This document shows, piece after piece, positions 53,497-64,000 of a DNA stretch of 64,000 nt (position 1 is the stretch's first letter; each line of letters begins with the position of its first letter). Location of the stretch: positions 62,001-126,000 of the forward strand of contig NZ_FOAR01000013.1 in the NCBI RefSeq assembly GCF_900109755.1. Reading direction: 5' to 3'. The notes beneath the pieces are model-generated. The model was given only the letters and a program-made list of their open reading frames with translations, searched no databases and was not told the origin of the DNA. A program made the position numbers and the translations under genes. The stretch is from Pseudomonas agarici (lineage in GTDB: Bacteria > Pseudomonadota > Gammaproteobacteria > Pseudomonadales > Pseudomonadaceae).

Positions 53497-55857
53497 ATGC
53501 TTGCCCGGCGAAGGGAAATGAACGTGGTACATCACCCCATGGATATAAAATTTACCCAGCGCTTGTCCTACAAGCAGGCCTGGTTGACTGTGCTGGTCGG
53601 GTTTATCCTGGGAACGCTGCTCAGTCTGGTACAAATAGGCCTCGATTATGCCAGCGAAAACGCGTCCATCAATCGTGAAATCCTCTCGCTACTGGAAATC
53701 AGCCACAACCCGGCCTCCAGAATCGCCTACAACATCGATGCCGAACTGGCCCAGGAGCTGACCCTGGGCCTGTTGCATTCTCCGGCCGTACTGCGGGCGC
53801 AGTTGATCGATAACAACAAATTGGTACTGGCCAGCGTCGAGCGCCCCCGTCAGAGCGGCAGCTACCGGATGATCAGCGATTACCTGTTCGGTGCCGACCG
53901 GCAATTCGAGGATCGGCTGTTTCTCAGTCATCTACCGGACGAATCCCTCGGCACCTTACATCTGGATGTCGACACCTACACCTTTGGCATTCGCTTCCTC
54001 AAACGTGCCGAGGTCACCCTGCTCAACGGCTTTGCTCGCAGCCTGATCCTCACCGGCATCCTCCTGGGGCTGTTCTACGTGCTGCTGACCAAACCGCTGG
54101 TGGGCGTCATTCGCGCCCTGAGCAGCGCTCAACCGGGGACCGCCAGACAATCGCGATTGGAGTTTCCACCCGGTCATGATAACGACGAGATCGGCGTTCT
54201 GGTCAAGGTCGCCAATCAACAGTTCGATACGATGGCCACCGAAATCCAACAACGACGCAACGCCGAGAACCGCCTGACCGACTACCTGGGGCAACTGGAA
54301 AACATTGTCTCGGCCCGCACCACCGAGCTCAAGGCGATCAACGCCCGCCTGAGCCAGTCCAACGAAGAATTGAAAGTCGCCCGCAGCACGGCCCTCAATA
54401 TGGCGCAGGCCCGTTCCGCATTCCTGGCCAACATGAGCCATGAGATCCGTACCCCCTTGAACGGCCTGCTCGGCATGATCGCCTTGTCCCTCGACAGTTC
54501 GCTGAATGCCGAACAACGCCACCAACTGTCGATTGCCCATGACTCCGGAAAAGTCCTGGTGGAGCTGCTCAACGATATCCTCGATCTGTCGAAGTTCGAC
54601 GCCGGACAACTGGAGTTGGAGAAAATCCCCTTCGACCTCGGCGCCCTGATTGAAGACACTGCCAATTTACTCTCGCAAAATGCAGCATCGAGTGTCGAAC
54701 TGACCTGCCTGATCGACCCGCACTTTCCGGCCCAGGTGCTCGGCGATCCGACGCGGGTGCGGCAAATCGTCAGTAACCTGCTGTCCAACGCCCTGAAGTT
54801 CACTCGTTTCGGTCGTGTCGATGTGCGCCTGAGCGTCCGTGACAGCGGGGTGCGCATCGAAGTCTGCGACACCGGCATCGGTATCGCTCAGGAGGCCCAG
54901 GCGAAGATTTTTCAACCCTTCACCCAGGCCGGCGCCGGTATCACCCGCCAGTACGGTGGCACCGGGCTCGGGCTGACCTTGACCCATAATCTGTGCGAAG
55001 CGATGAAGGGTTGCCTGACCATCAACTCCGAGGTCGGCTTCGGCAGCCAGTTCTGCGCCGAACTGCCGCTGCCCTGCCATACACCGGCCAAGGTGCCGAA
55101 ACCACTCAAAGGCACGATCATCGTCGTCAGCTCACCCGCCAGCGGCCTGAGCGAACTGCTCAGCAACCAATTGCCGGCCTGGGGCCTGGATTACCGGCGC
55201 TACGCAATGGATGAGAGCCTCGCCGGACTGACGGCCGACCTGTTGATTACCGATTGCCCCGAATGCCTGTTCGGGCTCCGCCCGACCATCACCGCACCGA
55301 TCCTGCTGGTGACCGCCTACGGCAACTTCATGCCCAGCGAACAGGCCGCCACCCTGGCCCCGTTGCAACAACAGGCCCGGCCCCTGGCACGCAATGCGCT
55401 GTATCAGATCCTGCGCGACACGTTGCAGGTGGACGACCCGACTGACCCGGCGGTGCCGGCACACGTCAACCCGTCACAACGCCGTGGGCGCATCCTGCTG
55501 GTCGAGGACAATCCAGTCAATCAACTGGTAGCCAAGGGCATGCTCGGCAAGCTGGGTTGCGAGGTGATCGTCGCTGCCCATGGCGGCGAGGCACTGAACC
55601 AGTTGGAGCAGAAGAACTTCGACATGGTGCTGATGGACTGCAACATGCCAGTCATGGACGGTTACGAGGCCAGCAGACAGATACGTCGCAGCGGACGCTG
55701 GCCGCAGTTGCCTATCGTCGCCCTGACCGCCAACGCCATGCCCGAAGAACGCGAACGCTGCCGTGCGGCGGGCATGAATGACTACCTGGCAAAGCCTTTT
55801 CGTCGCGAGGAATTGATGGCGTTGCTGGAGCTCTGGGTCCCACCTGCGGCGCCTTGA
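53497..55857 (+). CDS. sagS: Hybrid sensor kinase SagS
   Basis: 786 residues, the length of P. aeruginosa SagS, and followed by the same neighbours (gpx, msrB, alaA, htpX). It has two membrane helices at about 30-50 and 180-203 around a periplasmic sensor domain, then a HAMP-like region and coiled coil. The histidine kinase has His315 in MSHEIRTPLNGLLG and G boxes CDTGIGIA and GGTGLGLTLT. A degenerate receiver-like stretch lies at about 535-640, and a C-terminal receiver has Asp714 (LMDCNMPVMDG). SagS in P. aeruginosa steers the switch from motile to biofilm life and interacts with HptB and BfiS. The start could also be one of the ATG codons at residue 8 or 15. Confidence 0.9.
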   Translation: MLARRREMNVVHHPMDIKFTQRLSYKQAWLTVLVGFILGTLLSLVQIGLDYASENASINREILSLLEISHNPASRIAYNIDAELAQELTLGLLHSPAVLRAQLIDNNKLVLASVERPRQSGSYRMISDYLFGADRQFEDRLFLSHLPDESLGTLHLDVDTYTFGIRFLKRAEVTLLNGFARSLILTGILLGLFYVLLTKPLVGVIRALSSAQPGTARQSRLEFPPGHDNDEIGVLVKVANQQFDTMATEIQQRRNAENRLTDYLGQLENIVSARTTELKAINARLSQSNEELKVARSTALNMAQARSAFLANMSHEIRTPLNGLLGMIALSLDSSLNAEQRHQLSIAHDSGKVLVELLNDILDLSKFDAGQLELEKIPFDLGALIEDTANLLSQNAASSVELTCLIDPHFPAQVLGDPTRVRQIVSNLLSNALKFTRFGRVDVRLSVRDSGVRIEVCDTGIGIAQEAQAKIFQPFTQAGAGITRQYGGTGLGLTLTHNLCEAMKGCLTINSEVGFGSQFCAELPLPCHTPAKVPKPLKGTIIVVSSPASGLSELLSNQLPAWGLDYRRYAMDESLAGLTADLLITDCPECLFGLRPTITAPILLVTAYGNFMPSEQAATLAPLQQQARPLARNALYQILRDTLQVDDPTDPAVPAHVNPSQRRGRILLVEDNPVNQLVAKGMLGKLGCEVIVAAHGGEALNQLEQKNFDMVLMDCNMPVMDGYEASRQIRRSGRWPQLPIVALTANAMPEERERCRAAGMNDYLAKPFRREELMALLELWVPPAAP

Positions 55858-55891
55858 TGCAGGAGACGCGGCGAGTCGAGCAATCGCTCAT

Positions 55892-56377
55892 TCATTTGAG
55901 CAAGGCTTCAATCTCGCGGGTCAAGTCCTCGGGTTTGGTCAGCGGGGCAAAACGCTTCACCCGCTCGCCGTCCTTATCGATCAGGAACTTGGTGAAGTTC
56001 CACTTGATGCGCTGGGAACCCAGCAGGCCTGGAGCCTCCTTCTTCAACTGCACGAACAGCGGATGCGCGCCGTCGCCGTTGACCTCGATCTTTTTGAACA
56101 GCGGGAAGCTGACGCCGTAGTTCAGCTCACAGAACGCGCAAATCGCGCCCTCGTCACCCGGCTCCTGTCGGCCAAACTGGTTGCAGGGAAAACCGAGGAC
56201 CACCAGGCCCTGATCCTTGTAATTCTGCCAGAGCCGTTCAAGGCCCCTGTATTGGGGGGTGAAACCGCACTTGCTGGCGGTATTGACCACCAGCATGACC
56301 TTTGCGGCAAAATCACCGAGGGTCTTTTGCTCGCCCTTGATGGTGGTACACGGGATATTCAGCAGACTTGCGCCCAT
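55892..56377 (-). CDS. gpx: Glutathione peroxidase family protein
   Basis: A 161-residue thiol peroxidase. The peroxidatic Cys37 is in [12 protein letters not shown], with [14 protein letters not shown] and WNFTKFLID completing the catalytic Cys/Gln/Trp/Asn set. The Cys at FPCNQFG is typical of thioredoxin-dependent members. ATG 56377 has a GGAGG site and is preferred over 56401. In P. aeruginosa the regulator ospR sits between sagS and this gene; here the two stop codons are 34 bp apart and no regulator is present. Confidence 0.95.
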   Translation of the reverse strand: MGASLLNIPCTTIKGEQKTLGDFAAKVMLVVNTASKCGFTPQYRGLERLWQNYKDQGLVVLGFPCNQFGRQEPGDEGAICAFCELNYGVSFPLFKKIEVNGDGAHPLFVQLKKEAPGLLGSQRIKWNFTKFLIDKDGERVKRFAPLTKPEDLTREIEALLK

Positions 56378-56432
56378 GTCAGTTCCTCCGTTGAATGCCA
56401 AATCCCTACGGCAACGGTGCCTGTGGCGGGAC

Positions 56433-56828
56433 TCAGTCCCGTGGTGCCAGGTTCAGGCACACGGAGTTGATACAGTAACGCAAGCCGGTGGGCGGCGGAC
56501 CATCCGGGAACACGTGGCCCAGGTGCGCATCGCACTTGGCACAAACCACCTCGGTGCGAATCATGCCGTGGCTGATATCACGAATCTCGACCATTGCGCT
56601 ATCGCCGATCGGCTCGTAGAAACTCGGCCAGCCACAACCCGAATCGAATTTCGACTTCGAGTCGAACAACGGTTCCTTGCAGCAAATGCAGTGATAGACA
56701 CCGTCGACCTTGGTGTCATTGTACTTGCCCGAAAACGGTCGTTCCGTGCCCTTCAGGCGACAGACGTTGTACTGCTCCGGATCGAGCATGGCACGCCACT
56801 CTTCCAGGCTTTTCTCAAGCTTCTCCAT
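56433..56828 (-). CDS. msrB: Peptide methionine-(R)-sulfoxide reductase MsrB
   Basis: A 131-residue enzyme repairing oxidised methionine in proteins. It has zinc CxxC pairs (CICC and CAKC), [10 protein letters not shown], and the catalytic Cys in RYCINS. ATG 56828 gives the standard N-terminus; the open frame to 57902 is antisense to alaA. It lies 55 bp upstream of gpx in the same direction, so both may respond to oxidative stress together. Confidence 0.96.
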   Translation of the reverse strand: MEKLEKSLEEWRAMLDPEQYNVCRLKGTERPFSGKYNDTKVDGVYHCICCKEPLFDSKSKFDSGCGWPSFYEPIGDSAMVEIRDISHGMIRTEVVCAKCDAHLGHVFPDGPPPTGLRYCINSVCLNLAPRD

Positions 56829-57053
56829 CGTGACACCTCTGCGACTGAAAAACCCCGATCTGTCTCTTTTCGACGGATCGGGTGGCACGTATGATTGCGC
56901 CTCGTTGAGCGCCAGTCTGGCACCCTCGCCCGGCGCATTCAAATCGGATTTTCCGAGGGGCGGCGCGGGGCCAGGTAACGCACAGAAAACGCAGTATTGC
57001 CACGGCGGCCTCAGCGAGTCGTCTGGATCGTCCATTTTCGGGATCACATCGCC

Positions 57054-58265
57054 ATGCAGGTCAGCAAATCGAACAAGCTCGCCAACGTCTGTTATGACAT
57101 TCGCGGCCCGGTGCTCAAGCACGCCAAACGCCTGGAGGAGGAAGGCCATCGCATCCTCAAGCTGAACATCGGCAACCCGGCGCCCTTTGGTTTCGAAGCG
57201 CCGGACGAAATTCTCCAGGACGTGATCCGCAACCTGCCGACCGCACAGGGCTACAGCGACTCCAAGGGCCTGTTCAGTGCCCGCAAGGCGGTCATGCAGT
57301 ATTACCAGCAGAAGCAGGTCGAAGGTGTCGGCATCGAGGACATTTACCTGGGCAACGGCGTCTCCGAACTGATCGTGATGTCGATGCAGGCGCTGCTCAA
57401 CAATGGCGACGAAGTGCTGGTTCCAGCACCGGACTATCCGTTGTGGACCGCCGCCGTGACCCTCTCCGGCGGTAACCCGGTCCACTACCTGTGCGATGAA
57501 CAGGCCAACTGGTGGCCTGACCTGGCCGACATCAAGGCCAAGATCACCCCCAACACCAAGGCTCTGGTGATCATCAACCCGAACAACCCGACCGGCGCGG
57601 TGTATTCCAAGGATGTGCTGCTCGGCATGCTGGAACTGGCCCGCCAGCACAACCTGGTGGTGTTTTCCGACGAAATCTACGACAAGATCCTCTACGACGA
57701 CGCCGTACATATCTGCACCGCCTCGCTGGCCCCAGACCTGCTGTGCTTGACCTTCAACGGTCTGTCCAAGTCCTACCGGGTCGCGGGTTTTCGTTCCGGC
57801 TGGGTGGCGATTTCCGGCCCCAAGCACAATGCCCAGAGCTATATCGAGGGCATCGACATGCTGGCCAACATGCGCTTGTGCGCCAACGTGCCGAGCCAGC
57901 ATGCGATCCAGACGGCCCTCGGCGGCTATCAGAGCATCAACGACCTGGTGCTACCGCCCGGTCGCCTGCTGGAGCAGCGCAATCGCACCTGGGAGCTGCT
58001 CAACGACATTCCCGGCGTCAGTTGCGTGAAGCCCATGGGTGCGTTGTACGCCTTCCCACGGATCGATCCGAAGGTCTGCCCGATCCACAACGACGAGAAG
58101 TTCGTGCTGGACTTGCTGCTCTCGGAAAAGTTGCTGATTGTCCAAGGCACCGCGTTCAATTGGCCATGGCCGGATCATTTCCGCGTCGTCACCCTGCCGC
58201 GAGTCGACGACCTGGAACAGGCCATCGGGCGCATCGGCAACTTCCTGAAATCCTACCGCCAGTAA
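57054..58265 (+). CDS. alaA: Pyridoxal-phosphate aminotransferase AlaA (glutamate-pyruvate type)
   Basis: A 403-residue class I/II aminotransferase making alanine from pyruvate and glutamate. It has [12 protein letters not shown] at the N-terminus, [11 protein letters not shown], the PLP Lys in [16 protein letters not shown] (about residue 239), and the C-terminal phosphate/carboxylate Arg in HFRVVTLP. Length and the [18 protein letters not shown] start match E. coli AlaA. It is divergent from msrB across 225 bp. Confidence 0.93.
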   Translation: MQVSKSNKLANVCYDIRGPVLKHAKRLEEEGHRILKLNIGNPAPFGFEAPDEILQDVIRNLPTAQGYSDSKGLFSARKAVMQYYQQKQVEGVGIEDIYLGNGVSELIVMSMQALLNNGDEVLVPAPDYPLWTAAVTLSGGNPVHYLCDEQANWWPDLADIKAKITPNTKALVIINPNNPTGAVYSKDVLLGMLELARQHNLVVFSDEIYDKILYDDAVHICTASLAPDLLCLTFNGLSKSYRVAGFRSGWVAISGPKHNAQSYIEGIDMLANMRLCANVPSQHAIQTALGGYQSINDLVLPPGRLLEQRNRTWELLNDIPGVSCVKPMGALYAFPRIDPKVCPIHNDEKFVLDLLLSEKLLIVQGTAFNWPWPDHFRVVTLPRVDDLEQAIGRIGNFLKSYRQ

Positions 58266-58509
58266 TCTCCTACAACCCGCTGCGATTCAGGAAAGAGTGG
58301 CAGCGTGGTTTCTCTCTCATCGGTTGTTTTTTGTATGCGCATGCGTCACTTGCCGAGCTGTCCCGCAGGGTGCTCTGAACGGCTCTGCGGCAAGGCTTTC
58401 GAAGTAGATGCAGGCGCTGGCGCGAGAAAAAACCGGCTCCCGCGATTCGGAAATGACTGGCAGGATTCTAGAATCGAGCTGTAGGACACAGTTTGAAATA
58501 ATCACCCGG

Positions 58510-58538
58510 TTGAATAGGCACTAACGGCACCTTATATA
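58510..58538 (+). promoter_or_regulatory. Sigma-70 promoter of htpX
   Basis: TTGAAT (-35) and TATATA (-10) are separated by exactly 17 bp, 45 bp before the htpX start. No heat-shock sigma-32 pair with proper spacing was found. The remaining part of the 317-bp gap (58266-58509) shows a 12-bp palindrome GATTCTAGAATC near 58465 but no gene. Confidence 0.65.
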
Positions 58539-58582
58539 CCCCGCATGACGCTACATCTTTAGATGAGGAGAAACTTTCAACC

Positions 58583-59470
58583 ATGATGCGCATCCTGCTG
58601 TTCTTGGCCACTAACCTGGCGGTCGTGCTGATTGCCAGCATCACCCTGAGCCTTTTCGGCTTCAACGGGTTCATGGCGGCCAACGGGGTTGATCTCAACC
58701 TCAATCAGCTGCTGATCTTCTGTGCGGTCTTTGGTTTCGCCGGTTCGCTGTTCTCGCTGTTCATCTCCAAGTGGATGGCGAAGATGAGTACCAGTACCCA
58801 AATCATTACCCAGCCACGCACCCGCCATGAACAATGGTTGCTGCAGACCGTCGAGCAACTGTCTCGCGAAGCCGGGATCAAGATGCCGGAAGTCGGCATT
58901 TTCCCCGCTTACGAGGCAAACGCCTTTGCCACCGGCTGGAACAAGAACGACGCCTTGGTGGCCGTCAGCCAAGGTCTGCTGGAGCGTTTCTCGCCCGATG
59001 AAGTGAAGGCCGTGCTGGCCCACGAGATCGGCCACGTGGCCAATGGCGACATGGTCACCCTGGCGCTGGTGCAGGGCGTGGTGAACACTTTCGTGATGTT
59101 CTTCGCGCGGATCATCGGTAACTTTGTTGACAAGGTCATCTTCAAGAACGAAGAAGGCCAGGGTATCGCCTATTACGTGGCGACCATCTTCGCCGAACTG
59201 GTCCTGGGCTTCCTGGCCAGCGCCATCGTCATGTGGTTCTCGCGCAAACGCGAATTCCGCGCCGACGAAGCCGGCGCCAGCCTGGCCGGTACCACCGCGA
59301 TGATCAGCGCGCTACAACGCCTGCGCTCCGAACAGGGCCTGCCGGTGCACATGCCCGATACCCTGAGTGCTTTCGGCATCAACGGCGGCCTGAAACAGGG
59401 CCTGGCGAGGATGTTCATGAGCCACCCGCCGCTGGAAGAGCGTATCGACGCTCTGCATCGTCGCGGCTGA
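58583..59470 (+). CDS. htpX: Membrane protease HtpX
   Basis: A 295-residue zinc metalloprotease for quality control of inner-membrane proteins, acting alongside FtsH. Two N-terminal membrane helices lie at about 4-26 and 36-58; HEIGH begins at His147 with the third zinc ligand Glu in EFRADEAGA; two further helices flank residues 160-220. A GAGGAG site precedes two adjacent ATG codons; the first is used. Confidence 0.96.
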   Translation: MMRILLFLATNLAVVLIASITLSLFGFNGFMAANGVDLNLNQLLIFCAVFGFAGSLFSLFISKWMAKMSTSTQIITQPRTRHEQWLLQTVEQLSREAGIKMPEVGIFPAYEANAFATGWNKNDALVAVSQGLLERFSPDEVKAVLAHEIGHVANGDMVTLALVQGVVNTFVMFFARIIGNFVDKVIFKNEEGQGIAYYVATIFAELVLGFLASAIVMWFSRKREFRADEAGASLAGTTAMISALQRLRSEQGLPVHMPDTLSAFGINGGLKQGLARMFMSHPPLEERIDALHRRG

Positions 59471-59486
59471 CAGCCACGAAGTACGC

Positions 59487-59520
59487 ACCAAGGGCGGCCA
59501 TCGGTCGCCCTTGGTGGTTT
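59487..59520. terminator. Terminator between htpX and tpm
   Basis: A 10-bp stem (ACCAAGGGCG / CGCCCTTGGT) with a 9-nt loop is followed by GGTTTT. It sits between the convergent htpX and tpm genes. Confidence 0.8.
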
Positions 59521-60180
59521 TCAGCGGCGCTTCTCTAACCGGTACACCCGCTCTTGCAGACGCGTTACCCCCGCCTGAAGAAACTTCCAACTCCCGTCGA
59601 GCACATCCCGCTCTTCTTCCATCCGTAACTGCCAGTGTGGTTCCAGCAAGTGCCGAACCTCATCATCGAGCACCGCGAAAGGCGGGCCCTTGAGTTGCGC
59701 TTGATCGTAATCAAGGGTAATCAATAAGCCCTGGCAACCACCCGGCAGGATACGCCTCAGATGCGCCGCGTAACGCTCACGCATCTCGGGCGGCAGGGCA
59801 ATCAGCGCCGCACGATCATACAGTGCGGTGCAGTCGGCGACGTCCGCGGCGGTCAGGGCAAAAAAATCACCGCACCAGAGTTCCAGCGAGCCTGCCTCGT
59901 AGATCCGCAAGGCACCGTGTTCGCGTACTTGGGGCACGAGCGCCTGTTCGGCGAAAAAAGCTTCCACGGCCTTCTGCGACAACTCCACTCCCCGTACCCG
60001 CAATCCCTGGGCCGCGAGCCAGGCCAGGTCAAGGCTCTTGCCGCAAAGCGGCACCAGCACCTGCGCCTCGGGCTCCAGCGCCAGCTCAGGCCAGAAGCGT
60101 TGCAGGCAAGGGTTGACCTGATCCAGATGAAAGCCAATCTGGTTGAATTCCCAGCGTTTGTGCCAAAACTCAGGCTGCAT
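59521..60180 (-). CDS. tpm: Thiopurine S-methyltransferase
   Basis: A 219-residue SAM-dependent methyltransferase. [18 protein letters not shown] at the N-terminus, [16 protein letters not shown] (SAM loop) and [18 protein letters not shown] are typical of bacterial Tpm, which also methylates tellurite and selenium compounds. It is next to htpX in P. aeruginosa as well. Confidence 0.95.
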   Translation of the reverse strand: MQPEFWHKRWEFNQIGFHLDQVNPCLQRFWPELALEPEAQVLVPLCGKSLDLAWLAAQGLRVRGVELSQKAVEAFFAEQALVPQVREHGALRIYEAGSLELWCGDFFALTAADVADCTALYDRAALIALPPEMRERYAAHLRRILPGGCQGLLITLDYDQAQLKGPPFAVLDDEVRHLLEPHWQLRMEEERDVLDGSWKFLQAGVTRLQERVYRLEKRR

Positions 60181-60342
60181 GATTTACCTCAATAAATTCG
60201 ATTAAAATCCGTCAGAACCTCTATTAGATTTAGCTTAATGAGCTGATCGAAAATAATCTCGCCTTAATGCGAGGGGCCTCCATTATGCTCTCAGGCTCGT
60301 TTATCTCACACGATTCGCCGATCTTACCCTGAGGGCGCCGAA

Positions 60343-60361
60343 GGTCTGTACGGTTAGTTCG
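60343..60361 (+). repeat. Short fragment of the dispersed inverted-repeat element (left end)
   Basis: The 16-bp stretch CTGTACGGTTAGTTCG at 60346-60361 is identical to bases near the left end of the element at 41243. It probably is a remnant; chance identity is unlikely but possible. Confidence 0.5.
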
Positions 60362-60390
60362 ACTGAAGCGCCAGAGCCGAATCGCAGACA

Positions 60391-60423
60391 AAAAAATCCC
60401 CGAACCAGTTCGGGGATTTTTTA
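60391..60423. terminator. Bidirectional terminator downstream of deaD
   Basis: ATCCCCGAAC / GTTCGGGGAT form a 10-bp perfect stem, with an A run before it and a T run after it. It ends deaD transcription on the minus strand. Confidence 0.88.
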
Positions 60424-60460
60424 TCGATCAATCAACACGGCATCGATCAGCGCCTATCGA

Positions 60461-62134
60461 TCAATCTTCGCGATAGCGACGCAGCTTGAGCTGCTTGCCG
60501 GCCACACGGGTGTCCTTCAGCTTGGTCAGCAACCGCTCCAGGCCATCTTCCGGCAATTCCACCAGGCTGAAGCTGTCGCGCACTTGGATGCGACCGATAG
60601 CTTCACGCGCCAGGCCACCCTCGTTGAGGATCGCACCCAGCAGGTTCTTGGCGGCGATACCGTCGCGCGCGCCCAGCGCGGTACGGCAGCGAGCACGGCC
60701 TTCAGCCAGCGGAATCGGTGCACGACGCTCACGATCGCTACGCTCGGGACGATCACCCGAACGCTCGGGACGATCGCCACGTGGCGCATTGTTCGGCACC
60801 AGTGGACGCTCTTTCTCGATAGCGGCCAAGTTCAGCGCTTGACCATTGGTAGCCTTGCGCAGCAGGGCTGCGGCCAGCGCACGTGGGCTGCAACCGATAT
60901 CGGCGGTCAGACGATCGAGCAGATCACCGTGGGTCGATTCAGCATCGGCCACCAGCGGCGACAGGCTATTGGTCAGTTTCTTGATGCGGGCATCAAGAAC
61001 GGCCTGGGCATCCGGCAAACGGACTTCGGCAACTTTCTGACCGGTCACACGCTCGATCACTTGCAGCATGCGCCGCTCACGCGGAGTCACCAGCAGCAGC
61101 GCACGGCCTTCGCGACCGGCACGGCCGGTACGACCAATACGGTGAACGTAGGATTCCGGATCGTATGGCATGTCCACGTTGAATACGTGGGTAATGCGTG
61201 GAACGTCCAGACCACGAGCCGCCACGTCGGTAGCCACGACGATGTCCAGGCGGCCATCCTTGAGGGAATCGATCACGCGCTCACGCTGGTTCTGGGCAAT
61301 GTCGCCGTTCAGCGCGGCAGCCTTGTAGCCTTTGGCTTCCAGGGCACCGGCCAGGTCCAGGGTCGCTTGCTTGGTGCGCACGAACATAATCAGGGCGTCG
61401 AAGTCCTCGACTTCCAGGAGGCTCAGCACTGCCGAGGTCTTCTGGTCGGCGTGAACCAGCAGGTGGGCCTGCTCGATCGCGGTGACAGTCTGGGTCTTGC
61501 TCTGGATCTTCACGTGCTTGGGATCGCGCAGGTGACGCTCGGCGATGGCACGAATCGATTGCGGCAGGGTGGCCGAGAACAAGACAGTCTGACGGCTTTC
61601 CGGCATGGCCTTGAAGATGACTTCCAGGTCATCCATGAAGCCCAGCTTGAGCATTTCGTCGGCTTCGTCGAGAACCAGGTGGTTCACGGTCGCCAGGACT
61701 TTTTCGTCGCGACGCAGGTGGTCGCACAGACGGCCCGGGGTGGCGACAACGATCTGTGCGCCGTTCCGGATGGCTTTCAATTGTGGGCCCATCGGCGCGC
61801 CGCCGTAGACAGCCACGACCGTCACGCCCGGCATCTGCTTGGCGTAGGTTTCGAAAGCGGTTGCAACTTGCAGCGCCAACTCACGGGTTGGGGCCAGGAT
61901 CAGAGCTTGCGGCTCGCGCTTGGACGGATCGATGCGGTGAAGGATAGGCAGGGCGAAAGCGGCCGTTTTACCGGTACCGGTTTGTGCCTGACCAATCATG
62001 TCGTGACCGGCAAGGATGATCGGAATTGACTGCTGCTGAATGGCCGAAGGCTCTTCATAGCCGGTAGCGACTACTGCAGCGACAATATTGGGATGAAGTT
62101 CAAGAGCGGCGAAGCCGCCGATTTCCTGGGTCAT
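60461..62134 (-). CDS. deaD: DEAD-box RNA helicase DeaD (CsdA type)
   Basis: A 557-residue ATP-dependent RNA helicase involved in ribosome assembly and mRNA decay at low temperature. It has the Q motif, AQTGTGKT, PTRELALQ, DEAD in LDEADEMLKLGF, SAT and HRIGRTGRAGREG. The C-terminal part has a basic linker with two GDRPERS repeats and a DbpA-like RNA-binding domain near the end. The open frame extends upstream to 62395, but ATG 62134 follows AGAGG and gives the usual length. It is preceded by a leader of about 200 nt. Confidence 0.95.
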   Translation of the reverse strand: MTQEIGGFAALELHPNIVAAVVATGYEEPSAIQQQSIPIILAGHDMIGQAQTGTGKTAAFALPILHRIDPSKREPQALILAPTRELALQVATAFETYAKQMPGVTVVAVYGGAPMGPQLKAIRNGAQIVVATPGRLCDHLRRDEKVLATVNHLVLDEADEMLKLGFMDDLEVIFKAMPESRQTVLFSATLPQSIRAIAERHLRDPKHVKIQSKTQTVTAIEQAHLLVHADQKTSAVLSLLEVEDFDALIMFVRTKQATLDLAGALEAKGYKAAALNGDIAQNQRERVIDSLKDGRLDIVVATDVAARGLDVPRITHVFNVDMPYDPESYVHRIGRTGRAGREGRALLLVTPRERRMLQVIERVTGQKVAEVRLPDAQAVLDARIKKLTNSLSPLVADAESTHGDLLDRLTADIGCSPRALAAALLRKATNGQALNLAAIEKERPLVPNNAPRGDRPERSGDRPERSDRERRAPIPLAEGRARCRTALGARDGIAAKNLLGAILNEGGLAREAIGRIQVRDSFSLVELPEDGLERLLTKLKDTRVAGKQLKLRRYRED

Positions 62135-62450
62135 GGGTCTGCCTCTAAGTGCATCCGCAAAGACCCATGCTTCAAAGCCGCACATGCCGTGTAAGACTCT
62201 GAGAGTCACCCTGGCAGCTTTGTCGGCGGGGATTTGCGAAAACGATTGAATGAAAGAATCGTCAAGGATAGTTCGCAGGGCGAACAGCAGCCGAAGCTGA
62301 CTTCGGGGAATTGCATTACCTAAACGCGGCCCGGTTAAAGGCCGGCGCGCACTATACCGGAATTGGCGAAAAAAGGGAGATTTATTTATCGGCAAAAGCC
62401 CTCGATTGCCCGCCTGCTCCAGGCTTTGCGGATCGGCGGCCCGCAGCCTC
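62135..62450 (-). other. Long leader region of deaD
   Basis: 316 bp without a gene. On the minus strand TATAGT (62356-62351) is the best -10, which would give a 5' untranslated leader of about 210 nt. Long leaders are common in cold-shock genes such as csdA. The -35 is poor, so the start site is tentative. Confidence 0.4.
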
Positions 62451-63206
62451 TCAGCTCGCCGGGCGGATATCCTTGATCAGCGCCTGCAACGAATATCCCA
62501 GGCGCGGCGCCAGTTCGTCGGCGCGACCGGCCAAGGCATCCCGGTCCAGCACCTGATCCAGGTCCGCCGGGATGATCAGGATGACGTTGCCCTCCTTCAC
62601 CGGCAACTCCCAGTAGTGCCGGTGGTACAACCCCCGCAGCAGCGCGGCGCCCAATGGCTTGCCGTCGTCGGTGGCCCACTGGTTAATCACCAGCCAGCCG
62701 CCAGGATTGAGTTTCTTCTGGCAGTTTTCCAGGAAGCTCCAGGCGAGATGCCCCACACCCGGACCGACATCGGTGTACAGGTCGACGAAGATCAAGTCCG
62801 CCGACTCCGCCGTCTCCAGCAGTTCGACGGCATCGCCGACACGGATATAGAGCCGTGGATCATCGTCCAACCCCAGGTATTCGATGGCCAGACGCGGTAC
62901 TTCCGGGCGCAGTTCGATGGCTTCGACATCCTCCAGCGGCAGGAACTTCAGGCACGCCTGGGTCAGCGTCCCGGCCCCAAGCCCGAGGAACAGCGCACTC
63001 TCGGGCAGTTCGTGGCACAAGGCGCCGATAAGCATGGCCCGGGTATAGTCATACTCCAGCCAACTGGGCTCGGCGGTGAATACGCAGCTCTGCTCGATCG
63101 CATCGCCAAATTCGAGAAAGCGGTAATCGTCCACTTCCAGCACGCGAATCATGCCGAAGTCGTCATGCACTTCAGCCAGCAGGCGCTCGACGCGCTCCTC
63201 GGACAT
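62451..63206 (-). CDS. Spermidine-synthase-like methyltransferase
   Basis: A 251-residue protein with a Rossmann SAM-type fold: LGLGAGTLTQACLKFLP loop, acidic VEAIELRPEV after strand 2, LYIRVGDAVELL, and the DLIFVDLYTD catalytic-like segment. It lacks the N-terminal beta domain of true SpeE, so polyamine synthesis is not assured. ATG 63206 follows AAGGAGATGAC and is preferred over 63296. Confidence 0.85.
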   Translation of the reverse strand: MSEERVERLLAEVHDDFGMIRVLEVDDYRFLEFGDAIEQSCVFTAEPSWLEYDYTRAMLIGALCHELPESALFLGLGAGTLTQACLKFLPLEDVEAIELRPEVPRLAIEYLGLDDDPRLYIRVGDAVELLETAESADLIFVDLYTDVGPGVGHLAWSFLENCQKKLNPGGWLVINQWATDDGKPLGAALLRGLYHRHYWELPVKEGNVILIIPADLDQVLDRDALAGRADELAPRLGYSLQALIKDIRPAS

Positions 63207-63361
63207 GTCATCTCCTTGCCGCAAGCGGCCCCTGCCGTCGCGATGAATCAAGTCGCTCGACAATGAGCGGAAAACGCCGATTGTCGGCCAAGCCACAGGA
63301 GCAGGTCACGTACTAATTGCTGTTAACATGGGCCTTCGACCGTCAACACTAGAGTTCATAG

Positions 63362-64000
<639 letters not shown>

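Noticed and set aside
56433..57902. A long msrB frame reaching into alaA
   Set aside because: The extension is antisense to alaA, and ATG 56828 gives the normal MsrB length.
58491..58546. Sigma-32 heat-shock promoter before htpX
   Set aside because: CTTGAA-like and CCCC-like elements are present but spaced wrongly, while a sigma-70 pair with 17-bp spacing fits.

Overview
The window is chromosomal DNA of a Pseudomonas, most likely of the P. fluorescens group. Evidence is the high G+C content and gene order and protein lengths that follow P. aeruginosa in several blocks as I remember them: aer, then two tandem cbb3 oxidase operons, ccoGHIS, anr and apt; moaB-moeA with mobA nearby; and a sagS, gpx, msrB, alaA, htpX, tpm, deaD, class II DAHP synthase block. 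All homology statements rest on motif recognition, not on a database search.

Layout. 1-4292 is the 3' part of a very large toxin-like gene. 4414-5979 is the aerotaxis receptor aer. 6336-23123 is an accessory block sitting between aer and the cco genes. It holds five related genes (here repA to repE) made of beta-rich modules carrying a recurrent G-D-x-I-x-L-x-W-G signature, plus an autotransporter on the other strand and an alpha/beta hydrolase. RepE (about 2232 residues) has six long N-terminal repeats, then the shared modules, a Big2-type Ig domain and a possible C-type-lectin-like tip. 23472-30192 holds two tandem ccoNOQP operons; the first ccoN carries an in-frame TGA three codons before the first CuB ligand. 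30493-35882 holds the oxidase assembly genes ccoGHIS and a SafE-like gene, followed by anr and apt. hemN, which normally lies before anr, is not there.

37462-46582 is mostly housekeeping: molybdenum cofactor genes, a pseudouridine synthase, an ammonium transporter, a YqjD/YqjE/YqjK-like envelope trio and dgt. 46849-51887 is a signalling block with a lone receiver protein and a BvgA/BvgS-like two-component pair. Two TAGGA-N4-TCCTA elements precede the bvgA-like gene. 51995-64000 holds free methionine sulfoxide reductase, a DUF815-type ATPase, the hybrid kinase SagS, peroxide and methionine-sulfoxide repair enzymes, HtpX, Tpm, a DEAD-box helicase, a spermidine-synthase-like methyltransferase and the start of a class II DAHP synthase.

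The most unusual points are the five-gene modular repeat family, the nonsense codon in the first ccoN, a dispersed non-coding repeat with 11-bp terminal inverted repeats (two long copies and two fragments, one lying between a candidate Anr box and the broken ccoN), and matched candidate regulatory palindromes in front of the second cco operon and ccoG (GCGAC-N5-GTCGC) and the bvgA-like gene. No tRNA, rRNA, CRISPR array or insertion-sequence transposase was seen.
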